DNA from: Phycisphaerales bacterium
GTDB taxonomy: Bacteria; Planctomycetota; Phycisphaerae; Sedimentisphaerales; Anaerohalosphaeraceae
Length of the DNA stretch: 12,431 nucleotides
Assembly (NCBI GenBank): GCA_011055475.1
Contig: DSDH01000292.1
Span: 1-12,431, forward strand
Reading direction: 5' to 3'
Position 1 is the first letter of the stretch. Each line of letters begins with the position of its first letter. The position numbers and the translations under genes were made by a program. Under the pieces are notes generated by a model that ran no database searches, was not told where the DNA came from, and worked only from the letters and a program-made list of their open reading frames with translations. Below, piece after piece: positions 8,368 through 12,431 of this stretch.

Positions 8368-10221
8368 ATGGCCAACGGAGCCCGTGGAAAAAACGGCGGC
8401 CCGTCCAAGTCCTTCATGACGGTGGGGCCGACGCTGCACTACAGCCATGCCAACGTGCATTGGTGCTGGGTGCTGTCTGTCCTCATTTACGCCGGCACGT
8501 GCCTGTTCTGGACGCAGATTCACACCGGGCAGGTGCTCCTGGCGTGGGATCACGTGTTTGATTTCAGCATCAACCGGCTCCATCCTTACACCGACCGGCC
8601 CTTGAGCATCTTTGAGTACCCGTGGCAGATTCTGGTCCTGGCGTTGCTCATGGGCATCCTGGGGGCGGCGCCGGTGCTGACGGCCCAGCTTCTGAGCTTC
8701 CGGTACAGCCTCCCGATGCTTCTGGCGGTGCTGTTCCTGGCCCGGCTGCCGCTCATGGCGGCCTTTCTGCTGGTCAGTTGCGTCGCGGTGGCCTGTCGTC
8801 CTCTGCGGTTTCGGTCTCGGTTCATCGCGATCGTGCTGTGCCTGTCGCCGCAGTTGGTGTATTGGGCCGCGTTTGGTGGAGGCGAGTCCGATCCGGTCAA
8901 GTGGGGCTTCTCCTATGCCCCCTGGCTTGGCGCGTGGCTGGTCGGCGTAGGGATGGCCGGTGTGGCCATCGGCATCGGGCACTTCACGCGATACCGCCCC
9001 GGTCTGGTCTGGACCGTCAGCGGCGTGGCGCTCACGATCGCCGTCCTGGTTTTCACGCGAAAGATCAGTTTCGCGGAATTGGATTATCAACTGTACATCG
9101 CGCACAACAACCCCGAAGAGGTCCGCGAGTTCCGCGATCACGACATGCGCCCCCTCCTCGACCAGGCCATGCACAACCCGACCACCAAGAGCTATCTGCA
9201 AGAGTTGTTCTATCCGACCGAGCCGATCCTTCTGCGGGAGGAGCTCAAGAAGGAAATCCAGATTCAGCTTGGTTACGATCGGTGGCCGAACTGGTTTGAG
9301 GTACCCGATGAGTTGCGCTACCAGCGCAGACGGACCCAGTTATTACGCGAGTACCGGTATTTCATCGAGAAATGGCCCCACAGCCGCCGGCTGCCGATCG
9401 CGTTGTACTTCCAGGCCCTGCTCAATGAATACAGTCCCGACATCCGGATGTTGGGCCAGCGTGAGATCCTGAGTTTCTACAGTGATTATCCCAACCACGA
9501 GAATCTGCCGATCTGGCACCGCATCGTCGATCAGGCGCCGCGGAGCCCGGAGGCCACGGAGGCTCGCTACCGCATCGCCTTCCACCAGGCCGGACGCGGG
9601 CGCTTCAAAGAGGCGATGGACGTATGCGACGTCGCGGAAGCGGAAATCCTTCGCCATCTGGAGCGCCAGGCCCAGGATACCACATCGGGGGAACGCTCCT
9701 GGAAGGTGTTCACCTCGCCGGCGAGCACGGTGATGACGGCCTCGAAACTCAAGCGGGTGTTGCGGAAGGTCCGCGAACTGCGGTCTCTGATCAGTCAGGA
9801 ATCGCAGATGCCGTCGGAGGAATCGCGGCGGCGCCTGGCGCAGTTCGTCGTGCTTAACCCTCACCGCCCGGATTACGCGGATCGCCTTGATGAGCTCCTG
9901 GCCGCGACCAACCCCAACGATCCCCTTCGCGACAACCTGCAGTTGGCCAAGTGCCGGCTGATCACCGATCTCCAACTGCGGGCCGACAAGCTTCGAGCCC
10001 TGATCGAGGAGTTTCCGCGCAGCGATGGGGCCGTGCGGGGCCTGTACGAGTTGGGTCTGCTCCAGGTCGAACGCTGGAAGGCCGCCGATGCACCGGAAGA
10101 CGCCAAGGCCCGGTTCCTGGCCGAGGCCCGCACCGTTCTTGGCGAGCTGCTGCAGAAGCATCCCCAGAGCCTCTACACCGACCCCGCCCGCGAAATCCTC
10201 GAAGGATTGCCCAAGCCCTGA
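8368..10221 (+). CDS. Unrecognised membrane protein with C-terminal TPR-like helical domain
   Basis: I do not recognise this 617-residue family. After a short polar N-terminus (1-30), hydrophobic helices appear at about 33-50, 87-108, 115-142, 151-169, 186-206 and 212-230, so about six membrane segments with no cleavable signal peptide. Residues about 235-617 are soluble, charged and mostly helical. Some segments look like degenerate TPR units, such as SPEATEARYRIAFHQAGRGR (393-412) and the final stretch 553-612, where YELGLLQVERW and LGELLQKHPQSLYTDPAREI resemble TPR or outer-membrane-lipoprotein repeat helices. I see no catalytic motif. The ATG at 8368 lies 76 bases after the D stop, beyond a hairpin, with no clear ribosome site. 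Co-transcription with the ATPase is possible but not shown. The helical half could be a scaffold for protein contacts; that is inference. Confidence 0.75.
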   Translation: MANGARGKNGGPSKSFMTVGPTLHYSHANVHWCWVLSVLIYAGTCLFWTQIHTGQVLLAWDHVFDFSINRLHPYTDRPLSIFEYPWQILVLALLMGILGAAPVLTAQLLSFRYSLPMLLAVLFLARLPLMAAFLLVSCVAVACRPLRFRSRFIAIVLCLSPQLVYWAAFGGGESDPVKWGFSYAPWLGAWLVGVGMAGVAIGIGHFTRYRPGLVWTVSGVALTIAVLVFTRKISFAELDYQLYIAHNNPEEVREFRDHDMRPLLDQAMHNPTTKSYLQELFYPTEPILLREELKKEIQIQLGYDRWPNWFEVPDELRYQRRRTQLLREYRYFIEKWPHSRRLPIALYFQALLNEYSPDIRMLGQREILSFYSDYPNHENLPIWHRIVDQAPRSPEATEARYRIAFHQAGRGRFKEAMDVCDVAEAEILRHLERQAQDTTSGERSWKVFTSPASTVMTASKLKRVLRKVRELRSLISQESQMPSEESRRRLAQFVVLNPHRPDYADRLDELLAATNPNDPLRDNLQLAKCRLITDLQLRADKLRALIEEFPRSDGAVRGLYELGLLQVERWKAADAPEDAKARFLAEARTVLGELLQKHPQSLYTDPAREILEGLPKP

Positions 10222-10284
10222 CGTGCCGTACAGGCAGGTGCGAAGGGGCGAGGGTCTTCATTTTTGCGCATGATGTTCCGATCG

Positions 10285-10333
10285 TTCTACATAAATGTAT
10301 ATACAATCGGGAGTGGTCCACAAAAATGTAGAA
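10285..10333. promoter_or_regulatory. Inverted ATGTA repeats, candidate activator (enhancer) site
   Basis: TTCTACAT (10285-10292) and ATGTAGAA (10326-10333) are a perfect 8-base inverted pair. The first half is itself part of a tight palindrome, TACAT-AA-ATGTA (10288-10299). The two ATGTA copies in the same orientation start 31 bases apart, about three helical turns. They sit about 155 and 120 bases before the predicted sigma-54 start, where enhancer-binding activators such as NtrC usually bind. The motif does not match the E. coli NtrC consensus (TGCACC-N5-GGTGCA), so the binding protein is unknown. Confidence 0.4.
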
Positions 10334-10422
10334 ATCTTCAAGGCCCCATGAGTGCAGTGTTATTTTCGTAAGTGTTTTCTTTAAAATGTGTTACAACCAT
10401 TCCTGAATAATCTCATCCCTGT

Positions 10423-10438
10423 TGGCACACCCCTTGCA
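10423..10438 (+). promoter_or_regulatory. Sigma-54 (RpoN) -24/-12 promoter of amt-glnK
   Basis: TGGCAC, five spacer bases (ACCCC) and TTGCA match the sigma-54 consensus TGGCAC-N5-TTGCW. The GG (10424-10425) and GC (10436-10437) doublets are at the invariant spacing. The predicted start of transcription is near 10449, giving a leader of about 84 bases. This type of promoter needs an ATP-using activator, and in front of amt-glnK it points to control by nitrogen limitation. Confidence 0.85.
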
Positions 10439-10474
10439 AATGGTCCCTCTGTACCGCGGGAACGGCGCGTGTTT

Positions 10475-10500
10475 CGTGTCGCCCGCCCAAACAAGACACG
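10475..10500 (+). other. Possible hairpin in the amt leader
   Basis: CGTGTC (10475-10480) and GACACG (10495-10500) could pair across a 14-base loop within the predicted transcript leader. It lies 17 bases upstream of the ribosome site and has no T-run. It may have no function. Confidence 0.25.
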
Positions 10501-10517
10501 GTTGTCCGATTTCTTGT

Positions 10518-10522
10518 AAGGA
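10518..10522 (+). promoter_or_regulatory. Ribosome binding site that sets the amt start
   Basis: AAGGA lies 10 bases before the ATG at 10533. It supports this start. An in-frame TTG at 10422 would overlap the sigma-54 promoter and lie upstream of the predicted transcript. Confidence 0.65.
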
Positions 10523-10532
10523 TGTTGGGACC

Positions 10533-11891
10533 ATGAGACGCATGAAGAGTGGGTTTCTGAATCTTCGGGCCTTGGCGGCCATCGGTGTGTTCCTGGGGCT
10601 CTGTGAGGTGGCCGTGGCGGCCGACGCCTCAGAGGACATAGCCGAGCTTCGGATGGGGCTGGATACGGTGTGGGTCCTGCTGGGGGCGTTCCTGGTGTTC
10701 TTCATGCAGGCGGGCTTCGGGATGGTGGAGGCCGGCTTTATCCGCGCCAAGAACACCTGCAACATCCTCACGAAGAACTTCCTCGACTTCTGCATGGCGT
10801 CGCTGGGCTTCTTTTTGATCGGTTACGGCCTGATGTTCGGCGACGGCAACGGCCTGGTCGGTACGAAGGGCTGGCTGCTCATGGGGCTCGGTGATCGCGT
10901 CAACGGCCTGCCCCTGTACGCCTTCTGGCTGTTTCAGGCGGCCTTCTGCGGGGCGGCGGCCACGATTGTCGCGGGCGGCATGGCCGAGCGCATGCGTTTC
11001 ACGGGCTATCTGGTCTATTCCTTTATCATATCCGCGCTGGTTTATCCCATTGTGGGCCACTGGATATGGGGGGGCGGCTGGCTGGCGGGTCTGGGCTTCG
11101 GCGATTTCGCCGGCTCAACGGTCGTTCACACGGTGGGCGGTTTTGCCGCGCTGATCGGCACGATCATCCTGCGGCCACGAGAGGGCAAATTCAACCCCGA
11201 TGGTTCGCCGAACGTGCTGCCCGGCCACAACATCCCCTTGGCCTCGCTGGGTGTGTTCATCCTGTGGTTCGGCTGGTTCGGTTTCAACGCCGGCTCGACA
11301 CTGGGTGCGGGTGACGGCTCGGACATCGCCCGGGTGGCGATCAACACCAATCTGGCCGCCGCCCTGGGGGGGATCGCCGCGATGGTGACGGTGTGGAAAC
11401 GATTCGGCAAGCCTGATCTGTCCATGGCCATGAACGGCGCCCTGGCCGGACTGGTGGGGATCACCGCACCGTGCGCGTTCGTTGAGCCGTGGGCGGCCAT
11501 CGTGATCGGCGCCGTCGCCGGGGTCGTGGTCGTCCGGGGTGTCGAGCTGCTGGACCGGCTCCGGATCGACGATCCGGTCGGGGCGGTGCCCGTCCACGGG
11601 CTGTGCGGGGTGTGGGGCACCCTGGCGGTCGGTCTGTTCGGCCGGGAGGGTCTGGGGGGCCTGACGCGTAACGGCCTGTTTTATGGCGGGGGCCTCGTGC
11701 AGCTTGGCGTGCAGGTGCTCGGCAGCCTCGCCACGATCGGGTTCGTGCTGCTGGCCATGGGACTGGTTTTCAAGCTGATCGAGGCAACGGTCGGCCTGCG
11801 GGTGGGTCGCGATGAGGAACTCCGCGGCCTGGACATCGGCGAGCACGGCATGGAGTCCTACGCTGGATTCCAGATTTTCTGTACGACCTGA
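10533..11891 (+). CDS. amtB: Ammonium channel, Amt/AmtB family
   Basis: This trimeric inner-membrane protein takes up ammonium. It has 452 residues: a signal peptide (about 1-29, Arg-rich start, hydrophobic core, cleavage near AVA-AD) and then about eleven helices. Pore residues align with E. coli AmtB by offset: Phe gate F138 and F251 (F107, F215), W179 and W248 (W148, W212), S255 (S219), D191 (D160), and the twin histidines H199 and H355 (H168, H318). The signature DFAGSTVVHTVGG is at 191-203 and VPVHGLCGVWG at 352-362. The cytoplasmic tail has VGLRVGRDEELRGLDIGEHG, the region through which PII proteins act. All pore positions are intact, so a working channel and not a sensor remnant is expected. 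The PII gene follows after 30 bases, and a sigma-54 promoter precedes it. Confidence 0.97.
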   Translation: MRRMKSGFLNLRALAAIGVFLGLCEVAVAADASEDIAELRMGLDTVWVLLGAFLVFFMQAGFGMVEAGFIRAKNTCNILTKNFLDFCMASLGFFLIGYGLMFGDGNGLVGTKGWLLMGLGDRVNGLPLYAFWLFQAAFCGAAATIVAGGMAERMRFTGYLVYSFIISALVYPIVGHWIWGGGWLAGLGFGDFAGSTVVHTVGGFAALIGTIILRPREGKFNPDGSPNVLPGHNIPLASLGVFILWFGWFGFNAGSTLGAGDGSDIARVAINTNLAAALGGIAAMVTVWKRFGKPDLSMAMNGALAGLVGITAPCAFVEPWAAIVIGAVAGVVVVRGVELLDRLRIDDPVGAVPVHGLCGVWGTLAVGLFGREGLGGLTRNGLFYGGGLVQLGVQVLGSLATIGFVLLAMGLVFKLIEATVGLRVGRDEELRGLDIGEHGMESYAGFQIFCTT

Positions 11892-11921
11892 CGCATCCTT
11901 GGGATAGGAGCACGAAACACC

Positions 11922-12263
11922 ATGAAACTGATTATCGCATACATTCAGCCGCACAAGCTGCAAGACGTCAAGAAGGCCCTGTACAAGGCCGAGGTTTTCA
12001 AGCTCTCGGTCACCAACGCCCTGGGTTGCGGCGCTCAGGGGGGCTACGAAGAGAGCTATCGCGGCGTCCGGTTCGAGGTCAATCTGCTCAAGAAGGTGCG
12101 TCTGGAGATCGCCGTGAATGAGGATTTTGTCGAGCGGACCGTCGAGGCGATTATCGAGGGGGCCCGCACCGGGAAGATCGGGGACGGCAAGATCTTCATC
12201 CTGGAGCTGGCTGAGTGCATTCGTATCCGCACCGGCGAGCGGGGCGGGGAGGCCATCGGATGA
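11922..12263 (+). CDS. glnK: PII signal protein, GlnK-type, Phe at position 51
   Basis: This trimeric sensor of ATP/ADP and 2-oxoglutarate binds and closes the partner ammonium channel when nitrogen is plentiful. It has 113 residues and aligns without gaps to E. coli GlnB. Q39 and K58 (2-oxoglutarate and Mg-ATP contacts), the B-loop TGKIGDGKIF (83-92) and the C-loop RIRTGE (101-106) are all present. The T-loop reads GCGAQGGYEESYRGVRF: R47, which plugs the Amt pore in the E. coli complex, is kept, but position 51, uridylylated Tyr in E. coli, is Phe, and position 49, Ser in cyanobacteria, is Val. Tyr46 remains. The ribosome site AGGAG (11906-11910) lies 11 bases before the ATG. It is 30 bases after amt and presumably shares its sigma-54 promoter. 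It should respond to ligands without covalent modification; that is inference. Confidence 0.96.
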   Translation: MKLIIAYIQPHKLQDVKKALYKAEVFKLSVTNALGCGAQGGYEESYRGVRFEVNLLKKVRLEIAVNEDFVERTVEAIIEGARTGKIGDGKIFILELAECIRIRTGERGGEAIG

Positions 12264-12431
12264 CGGATTCGCCGACGAAGCGGAATGGGGGCTCGTACAG
12301 CGTCTCGCGCAGCGGCCATGACCGCAAGGGCGAGTAATGAAGAAGCGTTTCTGTTTAGCGTCCCATAATCCTCACGGTTAAGCCGCCATATTGCCGATAT
12401 TGGTCTCATGGTCGGCAGTGTACACACAACG
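12264..12431. other. Region after glnK without a supported gene
   Basis: These 168 bases reach the right edge of the window. I see no reading frame with family features on either strand. TGCCGA (12392-12397) and TCGGCA (12412-12417) form a 6-bp inverted repeat with a 14-base loop; no T-run follows, so it is at best a weak terminator. Base composition becomes less GC-rich from about 12330, as expected for an intergenic stretch. Confidence 0.5.

Larger units (their letters stand above)
10222..10532 (+). promoter_or_regulatory. Intergenic control region of amt-glnK
   Basis: These 311 bases contain no gene I can support. From about 10260 to 10420 the DNA turns clearly AT-rich compared with the flanking genes. 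It carries inverted repeats (10285-10333), two AGTGTT copies 15 bases apart (10356 and 10371), a sigma-54 promoter (10423-10438), a leader of about 84 bases, and a ribosome site before amt. No convincing terminator for the upstream gene is seen: GAAG (10242) and CTTC (10256), followed by ATTTTT, give only a 4-bp stem. Confidence 0.75.

Noticed and set aside
10242..10265. GAAG...CTTC followed by ATTTTT as a terminator for the 617-residue gene
   Set aside because: A 4-bp stem with a 10-base loop is too weak to support a terminator call, despite the T-run.
10422..10532. Longer amt reading frame from a TTG at 10422
   Set aside because: It would start within the sigma-54 promoter, upstream of the predicted transcript, and would place 37 polar residues before a normal signal peptide. 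The ATG at 10533 has a good ribosome site.
12056..12427. - strand open frame over the end of glnK and the right edge
   Set aside because: Most of it is antisense to the certain PII gene, and the remaining part shows no recognisable protein features or ribosome site.

Overview
The window is visibly GC-rich and densely packed, with every supported gene on the + strand. It holds two well-understood modules separated by one unrecognised gene. Third-position G/C bias, a bacterial V/A-type ATPase, and a large membrane/helical-repeat protein I cannot assign to a common family suggest a bacterium of the Planctomycetota (Phycisphaerae-like) or a related lineage. That placement is an inference from style; no rRNA or marker gene is present to confirm it.

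Bases 1-8291 hold the end of a V/A-type rotary ATPase operon in the order I-K-E-C-F-A-B-D. This is the order of the archaeal A-ATPase and Enterococcus hirae ntp operons. Subunit I is cut by the left edge, and the small peripheral-stalk subunit (G/H) expected upstream of I is not seen. K is the four-helix duplicated proteolipid and keeps every Na+-ligand residue I can align with E. hirae NtpK, so the enzyme probably moves Na+. A carries the P-loop and B carries the arginine finger. E is the peripheral stalk, and C, D and F form the central shaft. The ATPase head, stalk and membrane sector are thus almost completely encoded here.

Bases 8292-10221 hold a GC-rich hairpin just after subunit D, then a 617-residue protein with about six membrane helices and a long soluble alpha-helical, TPR-like C-terminal half. 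I do not recognise its family.

Bases 10222-12431 hold an AT-rich control region, an Amt-family ammonium channel with a signal peptide, and a PII protein directly after it. A near-perfect sigma-54 (-24/-12) promoter lies before amt, with ATGTA-type inverted repeats 120-155 bases upstream of the predicted start, as expected for an enhancer-dependent nitrogen-control promoter. The PII protein keeps ATP/2-oxoglutarate and channel-blocking residues but has Phe at the position uridylylated in E. coli (Tyr51). The last ~170 bases hold no gene I can support.

Most of the window is ordinary in content. The points most worth a second look are the Na+ signature, the sigma-54 control region with its upstream repeats, the Tyr51-lacking PII, and the unassigned 617-residue protein.
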